Shown in pieces: positions 1 to 5,834 of a stretch of DNA of 9,759 nucleotides (position 1 is the stretch's first letter; each line of letters opens with the position of its first letter). The notes beneath the pieces are model-generated. The model was not told the DNA's origin, did no database searches, and saw nothing but the letters and a program-made list of their open reading frames with translations. Made by a program: the position numbers and the translations under genes. The stretch spans positions 1 to 9,759 of the forward strand of contig CALWEB010000006.1 in assembly GCA_944376955.1 (NCBI GenBank), read 5' to 3'. This DNA comes from an uncultured Agathobaculum sp. GTDB taxonomy: Bacteria > Bacillota > Clostridia > Oscillospirales > Butyricicoccaceae.

Positions 1-22
1 TGCGCATAATTTAACGCAGTAT

Positions 23-58
23 ATTTTATCATACCCCCCTACTGATTGCAACTTGCAA
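23..58 (-). promoter_or_regulatory. Putative sigma-A-type promoter facing left, with tandem TTGCAA repeat
   Basis: On the minus strand a -35-like TTGCAA (46-51) is followed after exactly 17 nt by a -10-like TAAAAT (23-28); a TATGAT overlapping the spacer is an alternative -10. A second TTGCAA sits at 53-58, one 7-nt step upstream. The downstream gene would start beyond the left edge, so the target is unknown. The hexamers and spacing are directly visible; activity is inferred. Confidence 0.5.
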
Positions 59-92
59 AGTGATGACAAAATCCATTCTGCCCGGAATTATG

Positions 93-116
93 AAAAAAGC
101 CCCCTCACGGGAGCTT
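93..116 (-). terminator. Rho-independent terminator of the dedA-family gene
   Basis: An 8-bp stem (97-104 with 109-116, one G-U pair) closes a 4-nt loop. Read on the minus strand it runs into a T tract (93-98). It begins 1 nt after the stop codon of the DedA-family gene, so it should end that transcript. Confidence 0.85.
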
Positions 117-117
117 T

Positions 118-627
118 TCACAACACCATGGTCAATATCTTTTCACTGAAGAAATAACCAAACGAAATCAGAACCGTGTTCCACACCGCAATGCCCAGCG
201 CCGACCAGCCGACAAACCATTTCACGGGCATCCGGATGAGCCCCGCCGGGATGGACACAATCGTGCGCAGCACCGGGATAATGCGGCACAGCGCCAGCCC
301 GCGGCCGTGCTGCGCGTCGATATACTCATGGCAGCGCCGCACAAACGAGCGGAATTTCTCGCTTTTGCCGAACAGCTTTTCCATGATCGGCTCACCGCCC
401 CAATAGCACAAGCCGTAGATCACCAAACTGCCCAACACGCCGAACACCACACTCAGCGCAATCGTCAGCCAGAGGGACAGCTCACTCTGCGCAATCAGCA
501 CGCCGATCGAGGGCATAATCACGCCCGCCGGGAAGCCGGGCAGGTTCATATATTCGCAGAAAATCACCGCACAGACCAAAATCATCCCATATTGATGAAA
601 CAACTGAAAAAATAATTCGGCGGTCAT
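118..627 (-). CDS. DedA-family (SNARE-associated Golgi superfamily) integral membrane protein
   Basis: This is a 169-residue multi-span membrane protein of the DedA/VTT family, whose members act in the cytoplasmic membrane in lipid-carrier flipping or proton-dependent homeostasis. The family hallmark is the C-terminal block R115-x2-P118-x2-R121, A128-G129 and M133, followed by a hydrophobic helix with WN (149-150). The N-terminal re-entrant region has a conserved acid at E25. The position where many members carry the Asp/Glu of a PG(D/E) motif is instead G35, in the sequence LPGFPAGVIMP. I chose ATG at 627, which has GGTGG 8 nt upstream; an in-frame GTG at 639 would add 4 residues but its purine run is too close. 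It is monocistronic, with its own promoter (693-721) and terminator. The substrate cannot be told from sequence. The length is slightly below the usual 190-220. Confidence 0.88.
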   Translation of the reverse strand: MTAELFFQLFHQYGMILVCAVIFCEYMNLPGFPAGVIMPSIGVLIAQSELSLWLTIALSVVFGVLGSLVIYGLCYWGGEPIMEKLFGKSEKFRSFVRRCHEYIDAQHGRGLALCRIIPVLRTIVSIPAGLIRMPVKWFVGWSALGIAVWNTVLISFGYFFSEKILTMVL

Positions 628-692
628 ACCCCAAGCCACCCTTACCGTTTTTTATCCCGCGTCCGGTTTGGCACGTCTTACTGAATATATTT

Positions 693-721
693 AGTATAGC
701 AAGCCGACCTCTGCAAAACAA
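693..721 (-). promoter_or_regulatory. Promoter of the dedA-family gene
   Basis: On the minus strand -35-like TTGTTT (716-721) and -10 TATACT (693-698) are separated by exactly 17 nt. The predicted transcript starts near 686 and would have a leader of about 60 nt before the ATG at 627. A tandem TTGCAA-type repeat lies just upstream at 732-744. Confidence 0.65.
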
Positions 722-731
722 GGGAGAACCC

Positions 732-744
732 CTGCAATTTGCAA
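732..744. repeat. Tandem TGCAA repeat upstream of the dedA-family promoter
   Basis: CTGCAA (732-737) and TTGCAA (739-744) are repeated with a 7-nt period, 11 nt upstream of the -35 box. The same arrangement occurs at 46-58 at the other leftward promoter. It could be a regulator binding site, but the regulator is unknown and two copies are thin evidence. Confidence 0.35.
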
Positions 745-751
745 TCTGTTC

Positions 752-785
752 ACAAAAAGGGGCCGCTGCATCAGCGACCCCTTTT
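752..785 (-). terminator. Rho-independent terminator of the rubredoxin gene
   Basis: The arms 755-768 and 772-785 form a 14-bp stem with one internal mismatch and a 3-nt loop. On the minus strand the stem is followed by a run of T (754-758, partly inside the stem base). It lies 10 nt after the rubredoxin stop codon. The flanking T run on the plus strand is shorter, and no plus-strand gene needs it. Confidence 0.8.
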
Positions 786-795
786 CTATCTGTAT

Positions 796-954
796 TTACG
801 CCGGCTCAAATTCGTCCTTGCCAACTGCGCACAGCGGGCAAACCCAATCCTCCGGCAGGTTTTCAAACGCGGTGCCGGGCGCTACGCCGTTATCCGGATC
901 GCCCTCCGCAGGATCGTAAATATAGCCACAAACCTTGCAAACATACTTGCTCAT
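796..954 (-). CDS. Rubredoxin
   Basis: This is a small cytoplasmic iron protein of 52 residues, the standard length for the family. One Fe is held by four cysteines: C6-x2-C9 in YVCKVCGYIYDP and C39-x2-C42 in WVCPLC. The conserved aromatic and acidic positions (Y4, Y11, Y13, D14-P15, F30, L33-P34, W37, F49) are all present. Rubredoxins shuttle single electrons at low potential, in anaerobes often to oxygen- or peroxide-detoxifying partners such as rubrerythrin or flavodiiron proteins. No partner gene is adjacent, so its redox partner is unknown. The ATG at 954 has an AAAGGA site 10 nt upstream. It has its own promoter (990-1018) and terminator (752-785), so it is probably monocistronic. Confidence 0.97.
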   Translation of the reverse strand: MSKYVCKVCGYIYDPAEGDPDNGVAPGTAFENLPEDWVCPLCAVGKDEFEPA

Positions 955-989
955 TTTGGTATCATCCTTTCTTGTTAAGATCTGATACT

Positions 990-1018
990 AATATAAATGA
1001 ATTTTCAATAAATGTCTA
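990..1018 (-). promoter_or_regulatory. Promoter of the rubredoxin gene
   Basis: On the minus strand -35 TAGACA (1013-1018, 5 of 6 to TTGACA) and -10 TATATT (990-995) are 17 nt apart. The expected start near 983 gives a leader of about 30 nt with the ribosome binding site. The spacer contains a CodY-box-like sequence (1000-1014), and a near-perfect palindrome lies upstream at 1023-1038. No terminator separates the upstream small gene (stop at 1061), so some read-through is possible. Confidence 0.65.
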
Positions 1019-1022
1019 CCGG

Positions 1023-1038
1023 AATACTGTACAATATT
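1023..1038. promoter_or_regulatory. Near-perfect 16-bp palindrome upstream of the rubredoxin -35, candidate operator
   Basis: AATACTGTACAATATT is symmetric at 7 of 8 base-pair positions around TGTACA. It lies 4 nt upstream of the -35 box, a usual position for an activator or repressor site. It does not match a regulator motif I can name with confidence. Confidence 0.4.
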
Positions 1039-1060
1039 GGCGCACCTTTTCCGCCCTTTT

Positions 1061-1318
1061 TCATAAAAGCAGCCAAAGCACCGCCCAAACGCCGCTTGCC
1101 GCCACTGCTCCCAGCGCAAAAGCCACTGCCAGACGCAGCCATGGCGTGCGCCGCCGCCCCCTGCGCCCCACGAGATAACTGTTCGCAATGCGACATGCCT
1201 CGCGCACCGCATCGCTGCGCGGCACAGTGCAGTCCCGCACCAGAAAAATCGCCTGATCGAACATACCATGCTCATCCGGCCGCACGACCACCACGCGGCG
1301 GCTGATGCCCTTTACCAT
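1061..1318 (-). CDS. Small conserved-type protein with C-terminal membrane anchor, downstream of spoIIE
   Basis: This 85-residue protein has a soluble N-terminal part (1-50) beginning MVKGISRRVVVVRPD, then a strongly basic stretch GRRGRRR (51-57), then one hydrophobic helix (about 60-85) ending at the C-terminus. This is a tail-anchored layout with the N-terminal part probably in the cytoplasm. From memory, the N-terminal block (KG-I/V-x-R, VVV, PD, F-x-x-AIF-x-VR) resembles small clostridial proteins of unknown function that are sometimes mislabelled as a translation initiation factor; I could not check this. I chose ATG at 1318 because a strong GGGAGGG lies about 8 nt upstream; an in-frame ATG at 1354 has no such site and lies inside the hairpin. 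The SD is buried in the stem at 1323-1366. It follows spoIIE by 54 nt on the same strand without a terminator and is probably co-transcribed with it. No specific function is assigned. Confidence 0.78.
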   Translation of the reverse strand: MVKGISRRVVVVRPDEHGMFDQAIFLVRDCTVPRSDAVREACRIANSYLVGRRGRRRTPWLRLAVAFALGAVAASGVWAVLWLLL

Positions 1319-1322
1319 TGTC

Positions 1323-1366
1323 AATCCCTCCCTTTTGCAGCAAGTATTTCCCAAAAAGGAGGGATT
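1323..1366 (-). promoter_or_regulatory. Intergenic hairpin that sequesters the Shine-Dalgarno of the small membrane protein
   Basis: The arms 1323-1336 and 1353-1366 are complementary over 14 positions: 13 Watson-Crick pairs plus one G-U in the minus-strand RNA, with a 16-nt loop. The downstream arm contains the GGGAGGG Shine-Dalgarno of the gene starting at 1318. The upstream arm is CCUCC-like and mimics anti-SD. No T run follows, so it is not a normal terminator. The pairing is seen directly; control of translation by ribosomes finishing spoIIE is inferred. Confidence 0.65.
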
Positions 1367-1372
1367 TAACCG

Positions 1373-3718
1373 TCACATTTTCTCAATGCGCATCACCAGT
1401 GCTGTGCGGTCATCGTCATGGCCGCGGCCCGCCGCGCCCGTAACCAGATGCATGGCCAGCTCTTTGGGACTGTCCGCCGCGTGCGCCACCAGCAACTCGC
1501 GTACCCAGCCGTCGTCCATGCCGTCCGAAATGCCGTCGGACAATAAGATGCACAGATCGCCATGTCCCAAGCGCAGCGGTACCGGTTCGCCCAGCGCATC
1601 CTCCTCGGCCAGACCGATGGGTAGCGCTTTGCCGGTCAGCACGGTCCACTGCCCGCCCATGCGCAGATAAGAAGGCGCAGCTCCACACTTAAGGCTTTCC
1701 GCCCGGCCGGTGAACAAATCGACGGTCAGCGCGTCGAGCGTGGTAAACCGTGTCCCATCTGAGCGCAGCCGCAGCGCGGGGGAAACCGCCTTGAGCGCAT
1801 CTGCAATCGTGATGCCTGCACGCAGAAACCGCTCAAGCGAGGTAATCAGCATCCGGCTGTCCTGCGCGGCAGCCGTCCCCGACCCCATGCCGTCTGCCAG
1901 CAGCAGACAGGCGATCCCAGCATCCGTCAGGAAATAACAGCCATTGTCCCCGGAAACTGCAGAATCCTCCTTTTGCTGCCGTCCAATACCGACAATCGCG
2001 CGAAAGGGGGCGCGCTCACGCATCTCCACATGCGGTCCCAGCTCGTCCTCCACCCGTTTTGGGGTGGTCAACGTCACACCGAGCAATGCGCTCAGTCCGG
2101 CGGAAAAGCCATCGCCCTGCCGCAGCACATCGTCGATGCCCTCGCCGTACAGCTCGACCGCCAGCCGTCCCTGCGCATCGCGCACCGCACACACGCGGTC
2201 AATCCAGCCGAATGCCGCCGCATACCGCCGGATCTGCCGCTCCATCATGGGCTGGGCGGTCACATCCTGCGTCGCCTCCGCGCCCAACTGACGAAGAATA
2301 TCCGTAATGCCTGCATATTGTCGCGCCAGCAGGCTCTGGTTTTCCTCCTGCTGCCGCCGAAGGCTTTGGCGCTCGCGCAGCGCAAACAACGCGCTGTTGA
2401 TCGCGCGCATCAGTTCGGGCAGATGCACGCAGCGCGAAGCGAAGTGGTATGGGAAATCCGAAAGTTCCGCCCGCCCGCGTTTGAGCATGGGCTGGGTCAC
2501 GTCGTTGAGGGCGGCAAGGGTGGTGACATAGTCGCGCTGCCAACATTGGGAACACAGCACGCAGTTTTTGCAGACCCGGTCGCTTGCGCGGTCAAACACC
2601 GCGCGCACATTCTGGTCCCCTGCGGCTTTGCCTTCGCTGACACCGTTGAGCATTGCCAGATACAACTCGTAAAACGCCTGCGCCGCCTCGGTTGCACACT
2701 TGCCCGCCGCCTGCCGCACCGTCCGGTGCGCCGCCTCGCCCATGAGCGTATCGGGCAAGAAGCTGTGCCGCATCGCATCCCACACCAGCGGCGGCATGAC
2801 CGCAAACGCGATCACCGCGCCGATCAGTTCGAGGATCATGGGCACAAACAGCACATGATCCACCCCAAGCATCGCCGCGCACAAGCCGGAGGCCAGCGCG
2901 CACAAGGAAAACCAGCCGCGTCCGCTGTCCCGGAACAGCCCGGCAACCAACGCACACAGCCCATAACAGCAGGTGAATAAGGCGCCGTAGCCGCAGGCGA
3001 TATCCATCGCCGCGCCCAGCGCCACACCGGCCGCCGCACCGGGCGCCGCACCGCCGAGATATGCCGCTGCCAGCGTCAGCAAAAGCGCGACCACGCGCGC
3101 AGGCGAGAGCAGGCCGAACACGGTCAGGTCTGACAGCGACAGCAGCACGGTCGCCACCAGCACCAGCAGCGTTGCAGGCCGCCGCCAGTCGTTTTCGTCC
3201 CGCGGCGGGGACAGCGCCGCACCGTATACCCAGCACGCGCCAAAGGTCAGCGCCTGCACTGCAGCAAACGGCAGCCAAGCGGACAGGCCAAGCGGTGCGC
3301 CTACCGGCAAAAACACAAAGGTACATGCAGCGCCCGCAAAGGCCGCCACCACCGGCGCAAACCATGCCGTACGCACAATGCGCAGCCCGGCGCATACGCT
3401 CATCACGCACAGCACCAGCAAGGCCGCCGCCACATACACCCCGCTTTTCAGCCCGCCGCCCAGCAGCATCAGTCCGCAGACCACGCCGCCGATGGCGCTC
3501 AGGCCCGCGCCGCGCGCCATCAGTGCCGCTGCCATCGCCAGACCGAACGGCGCATAGCCGCCGAACACCGTGCCGCGCGCCAGCACAGCGCACAAAATGA
3601 ACCGTTGCACCCCGGTGACCAGAATATGCAGATGCTCCTCGTTCCACAGCCGCGCCAGCCATGCCGCCGCGCGGCCCAATACAAGCGGCGCAGCCCGCTT
3701 TGTTTTTTGCTTGTCCAT
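1373..3718 (-). CDS. spoIIE: Stage II sporulation protein E, membrane-bound PP2C-type serine phosphatase
   Basis: This 781-residue protein is close to the 827 of Bacillus subtilis SpoIIE. Residues about 20-330 are a series of hydrophobic helices, the polytopic membrane part. A central region follows, then a C-terminal PP2C/SpoIIE phosphatase domain (about 570-781). Metal-binding aspartates are visible at SGDN (D591), LLADGMGSG (D609), LLSDGISDG (D728) and DDDRTA (around D771). In the family, SpoIIE sits at the polar division septum and dephosphorylates the anti-anti-sigma factor SpoIIAA, which frees sigma-F in the forespore. Residues 383-392 hold four cysteines spaced C-x2-C-x2-C-x2-C. I chose ATG at 3718, with GGGAGG 10 nt upstream and its own promoter just before; an in-frame extension to 3877 would run through the promoter and the terminator of the previous operon. 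Product and domain order are very secure. Confidence 0.96.
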   Translation of the reverse strand: MDKQKTKRAAPLVLGRAAAWLARLWNEEHLHILVTGVQRFILCAVLARGTVFGGYAPFGLAMAAALMARGAGLSAIGGVVCGLMLLGGGLKSGVYVAAALLVLCVMSVCAGLRIVRTAWFAPVVAAFAGAACTFVFLPVGAPLGLSAWLPFAAVQALTFGACWVYGAALSPPRDENDWRRPATLLVLVATVLLSLSDLTVFGLLSPARVVALLLTLAAAYLGGAAPGAAAGVALGAAMDIACGYGALFTCCYGLCALVAGLFRDSGRGWFSLCALASGLCAAMLGVDHVLFVPMILELIGAVIAFAVMPPLVWDAMRHSFLPDTLMGEAAHRTVRQAAGKCATEAAQAFYELYLAMLNGVSEGKAAGDQNVRAVFDRASDRVCKNCVLCSQCWQRDYVTTLAALNDVTQPMLKRGRAELSDFPYHFASRCVHLPELMRAINSALFALRERQSLRRQQEENQSLLARQYAGITDILRQLGAEATQDVTAQPMMERQIRRYAAAFGWIDRVCAVRDAQGRLAVELYGEGIDDVLRQGDGFSAGLSALLGVTLTTPKRVEDELGPHVEMRERAPFRAIVGIGRQQKEDSAVSGDNGCYFLTDAGIACLLLADGMGSGTAAAQDSRMLITSLERFLRAGITIADALKAVSPALRLRSDGTRFTTLDALTVDLFTGRAESLKCGAAPSYLRMGGQWTVLTGKALPIGLAEEDALGEPVPLRLGHGDLCILLSDGISDGMDDGWVRELLVAHAADSPKELAMHLVTGAAGRGHDDDRTALVMRIEKM

Positions 3719-3744
3719 GTTCGTTCTGCCTCCCTTGTTTTCCC

Positions 3745-3778
3745 AGTATAGCGCAAACATTTTGCGGGCTTTGCCGAA
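3745..3778 (-). promoter_or_regulatory. spoIIE promoter with Spo0A-box-like element at the -35 position
   Basis: The -10 box TATACT is at 3745-3750 on the minus strand. The position 17 nt upstream (3768-3773) has no good -35, which suggests an activator-dependent promoter. TTTGCCGAA on the plus strand (3770-3778) contains TGNCGAA, the core of the Spo0A box, and overlaps the -35 place, as is known for Spo0A-driven sigma-A promoters such as Bacillus spoIIE and spoIIG. A palindrome fills the spacer (3752-3766). The predicted start near 3738 leaves a leader of about 20 nt carrying the ribosome binding site. Confidence 0.6.
3752..3766. promoter_or_regulatory. Palindrome in the spoIIE promoter spacer, candidate operator
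   Basis: CGCAAA-CAT-TTTGCG is a perfect 6-bp inverted repeat with a 3-nt centre, located directly between the -10 box and the Spo0A-like box. A protein bound here would block or remodel the promoter. The binder is unknown; the symmetry is seen directly. Confidence 0.4.
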
Positions 3779-3837
3779 AAATAAGGGTGGGAATAGAGCT
3801 TTTGCATTTTTTCTCCGCGCCGCCGCGGTTCTGACAG

Positions 3838-3874
3838 AAAAAAACACAGCGGGTGACGCAATCACCCGCTGTGT
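3838..3874 (-). terminator. Rho-independent terminator of the cobalamin operon
   Basis: A perfect 13-bp GC-rich stem (3844-3856 with 3862-3874) closes a 5-nt loop and, read on the minus strand, is followed by a run of T (3838-3844). It starts 16 nt after the cbiK stop codon. There is no T run on the plus-strand side, so it works in one direction. It separates the cobalamin transcript from spoIIE. Confidence 0.95.
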
Positions 3875-3890
3875 CAAACCAGCATCCTAA

Positions 3891-4670
3891 TCACAACGCT
3901 TCTGCAGCGCGGCAGTGGCCGATGAAAATCTCCCCGACCGCGTCCAACTCGCCCAGTCCGCGCAGATGGGTTTCCACCGTATACCCCTCGCTTTCCAGCC
4001 GGCTCTTCCAGCTGTCCTCCTCGTCACCTGCAAGGTCGTTGTGCGCGTGGTCACCCGCCACGATCATCAATGGCGCGAGATGCACATGTGTGACCTCGTG
4101 CGCGTCCAGCCGCGCCAGCACATAATCCAGATGTGGAAAGCCCTCAACCGTGCCGACATACACCCGCTCGGCGCGGTGGTAGCGGAAACAGTTCTCCACC
4201 AGTGCATACGCGGCGTTTGCCGGATGTTCGGTGCCGTGCCCCATGAACACATAAGCTTCATCCGGCGCAAGGCGCGGCATTTCTGCCAGCAGCGCCCGCG
4301 TCAGGCGCAGATAGTCCTCGGTGTCCCACAAAAGCGGCCGCCCGATCAGCAGACGCGCAAACCGCCCGCAATACGGCCGCAGCTGTGCCAGCAGCTTTTC
4401 ATATTCCTGCCCGAAGATAACGTGCAGGCTCTGGCAGCGCACCTCCTCATACCCTTCGGCGGTCAGCTGCTCCATCAGTTCCTCAGGTGCGGGAATGTGG
4501 ACGCCCTCTTCCCGCTCGATCTTGCGGGCAACCATGCCCGAGGTGAACGCACGATAAAAATCATAGTCCGGGAATGCCGCGCGCAGCCGTTCCTCGATGT
4601 TTTCGATGGCGCGCCGCGCCTGCGGCATACTGGTGCCGAAGCTGACGACCACCAGTGCTTTCTTCCCCAT
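3891..4670 (-). CDS. cbiK: Anaerobic sirohydrochlorin cobaltochelatase
   Basis: CbiK inserts Co(II) into sirohydrochlorin, the entry step of the anaerobic (early cobalt) branch of cobalamin synthesis. The 259-residue length fits the family. Presumptive metal-binding and catalytic residues are H145 in FMGHG-TEHP, E176 in VGTVEGFPHLD and H208 in VAGDHAHNDLAGD; the spacing is the same as I recall for the Salmonella enzyme. The N-terminus (MGKKALVVVSFGTS) is the usual cytoplasmic start without a signal peptide, unlike the periplasmic CbiK of Desulfovibrio. ATG at 4670 is 1 nt after the cbiC stop, with GGGAGGGG inside the cbiC end; an in-frame extension upstream to 4823 lies inside cbiC and looks like random coding. 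It is the last gene of the operon before the terminator. A role in sirohaem iron insertion cannot be excluded but the context argues for cobalt. Confidence 0.96.
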   Translation of the reverse strand: MGKKALVVVSFGTSMPQARRAIENIEERLRAAFPDYDFYRAFTSGMVARKIEREEGVHIPAPEELMEQLTAEGYEEVRCQSLHVIFGQEYEKLLAQLRPYCGRFARLLIGRPLLWDTEDYLRLTRALLAEMPRLAPDEAYVFMGHGTEHPANAAYALVENCFRYHRAERVYVGTVEGFPHLDYVLARLDAHEVTHVHLAPLMIVAGDHAHNDLAGDEEDSWKSRLESEGYTVETHLRGLGELDAVGEIFIGHCRAAEAL

Positions 4671-4671
4671 A

Positions 4672-5310
4672 TCAGAACCCCTCCCGTTTGACCAGTTGAT
4701 AGAGCAGCGCGTTGACGATGGCGGCGGCGACGTTCGAGCCGCCCTTGCGTCCGCGCGCGATGATGTACGGCGTGTCCCCACCGAGGAACAATTCTTTTGC
4801 TTCAACCACATTGACAAACCCAACCGGCACGCCGATGACGAGCGCAGGCTGTACCGCGCCCTCGTTGATCAGCTCATGCAGACGGATGAGTGCGGTCGGG
4901 GCATTGCCGACGGCAAAAATCAGCGGCCCGTCCAGTTTTGCCGCGTGTTCCATCGAAACCGTTGCACGGGTCACGCCGCGCGCCTTGGCCTCGCGCACCA
5001 CCGCCTCGTCCGCCATCAGGCAAAGTGCCCGCCCACCGAGCTTGGCGAGTGTGGACTTGCTGATCCCGGCGAGCGCCATGTTGGTGTCGGTGACGACCGT
5101 CGCGCCCGCCGAAAGCGCCTCTTTCGCCCGCTCAATCACATTTTCCGAAAAGCACAGGTTGTCCGCGTAATCGAAATCCGCCGTCGTGTGGATCACGCGT
5201 TTGACCACCTCGGCCACGCCCGGCGCGAACGTGCGCGCGCCCAGTTCGGCCGAGATGATCTCGAAGCTGCGCTTTTCAATCTCGGCAGGCGCCATGCGTC
5301 CGTTTACCAT
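4672..5310 (-). CDS. cbiC: Cobalt-precorrin-8 methylmutase
   Basis: CbiC moves the methyl group from C-11 to C-12 of cobalt-precorrin-8, giving cobyrinic acid. The 212-residue length is typical of the family. The catalytic histidine is H41 in VIHTTADFDYADNL. Other conserved blocks are TDTNMALAGI, FAVGNAPTAL and the C-terminal PVGFVNVVEAKE followed by GRKGGSNVAAA. ATG at 5310 overlaps the cobO stop in the sequence ATGGTAA (7-nt overlap), with GGGAGGGG just upstream. A second in-frame ATG at codon 6 is less favoured. Its product enters amidation by CbiA, which is not in this window, and later CbiP. Confidence 0.97.
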   Translation of the reverse strand: MVNGRMAPAEIEKRSFEIISAELGARTFAPGVAEVVKRVIHTTADFDYADNLCFSENVIERAKEALSAGATVVTDTNMALAGISKSTLAKLGGRALCLMADEAVVREAKARGVTRATVSMEHAAKLDGPLIFAVGNAPTALIRLHELINEGAVQPALVIGVPVGFVNVVEAKELFLGGDTPYIIARGRKGGSNVAAAIVNALLYQLVKREGF

Positions 5311-5834
5311 TCGATCCCCTCCCTCGCGGTCACACCGTTGTCAAACGGATGGCGGTGCTTCACCATCTCAGTGATATAATCTGCGTGCCGCTGCAAGGCT
5401 TCGGACGGGTCGCGGCCGGTCAGCACGACCTCGAGCGTGTCCGGCCGACCGTCCAAAAAGTCCAACACCGCCTGTTCGTCCAGAAAACCGCAACTAATCG
5501 CTGCGCACACCTCGTCGAGGATGAGCAGTCCCGCGCCCTCGCGCACGGCGTAGCCGGTCGCGGCCGCGAAGGTACGCTGCACAGCGTCTGCCGTGCGTTG
5601 TTTTTCTTCTTCGTTCATCTGAAAGGAGAATTTGCGCACCGGATTGGCCGCGAGCATGGTCACGGTTTCCAGTTTGGCCAGTGCGCGGCACTCGCCCGAA
5701 GTGCCGTCCTTCAAAAACTGCGCCAGCACCACTTTGCCGCCACGCCCGGCAAACCGCACGGCCAGCCCGACCGCCGCGGTCGTTTTGCCCTTGCCGTCGC
5801 CGCAGTATAGGTGTACACAAGCCTTGTTCGTCAT
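5304..5834 (-). CDS. cobO: Cob(I)yrinic acid a,c-diamide adenosyltransferase (CobA/CobO/BtuR type)
   Basis: This enzyme transfers the adenosyl group of ATP to reduced cobalt, forming the Co-C bond of adenosylcobalamin precursors and also salvaging imported corrinoids. The 176-residue protein has the family P-loop GDGKGKTT (12-19), the LLILDEV block (Walker-B-like) and the typical C-terminal end MVKHRHPFDNGVTAREGIEW. ATG at 5834 overlaps the cbiP stop by 4 nt (ATGA), with GGAGGG about 6 nt upstream. The gene is called cobO, cobA or btuR in different organisms; the symbol is a convention. It belongs to the CobA type, not the PduO or EutT type. Confidence 0.96.
   Translation of the reverse strand: MTNKACVHLYCGDGKGKTTAAVGLAVRFAGRGGKVVLAQFLKDGTSGECRALAKLETVTMLAANPVRKFSFQMNEEEKQRTADAVQRTFAAATGYAVREGAGLLILDEVCAAISCGFLDEQAVLDFLDGRPDTLEVVLTGRDPSEALQRHADYITEMVKHRHPFDNGVTAREGIEW

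Noticed and set aside
752..785. Hairpin as a small RNA or attachment site
   Set aside because: Its position right after the rubredoxin stop and the T run on the minus strand are fully explained by a terminator.
1973..2980. Long plus-strand open frame (335 codons) opposite spoIIE
   Set aside because: It is antisense to a secure spoIIE reading frame, is rich in Arg, His, Ala and Pro as expected for an opposite-strand shadow in GC-rich DNA, and has no recognisable domain.
2592..3662. Second long minus-strand open frame (356 codons) inside spoIIE
   Set aside because: It is a shifted frame of the SpoIIE membrane region with runs of Arg, Gly and Cys, low-complexity composition and no family features.
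3719..3877. N-terminal extension of SpoIIE to an upstream ATG at 3877
   Set aside because: It would be translated through the cobalamin operon terminator and the spoIIE promoter, and the added residues do not look like the family. ATG at 3718 has a strong GGGAGG.
4597..5379. Plus-strand open frame over cbiC and the start of cbiK
   Set aside because: Antisense shadow of two conserved enzymes, rich in Arg and His, no protein family visible.
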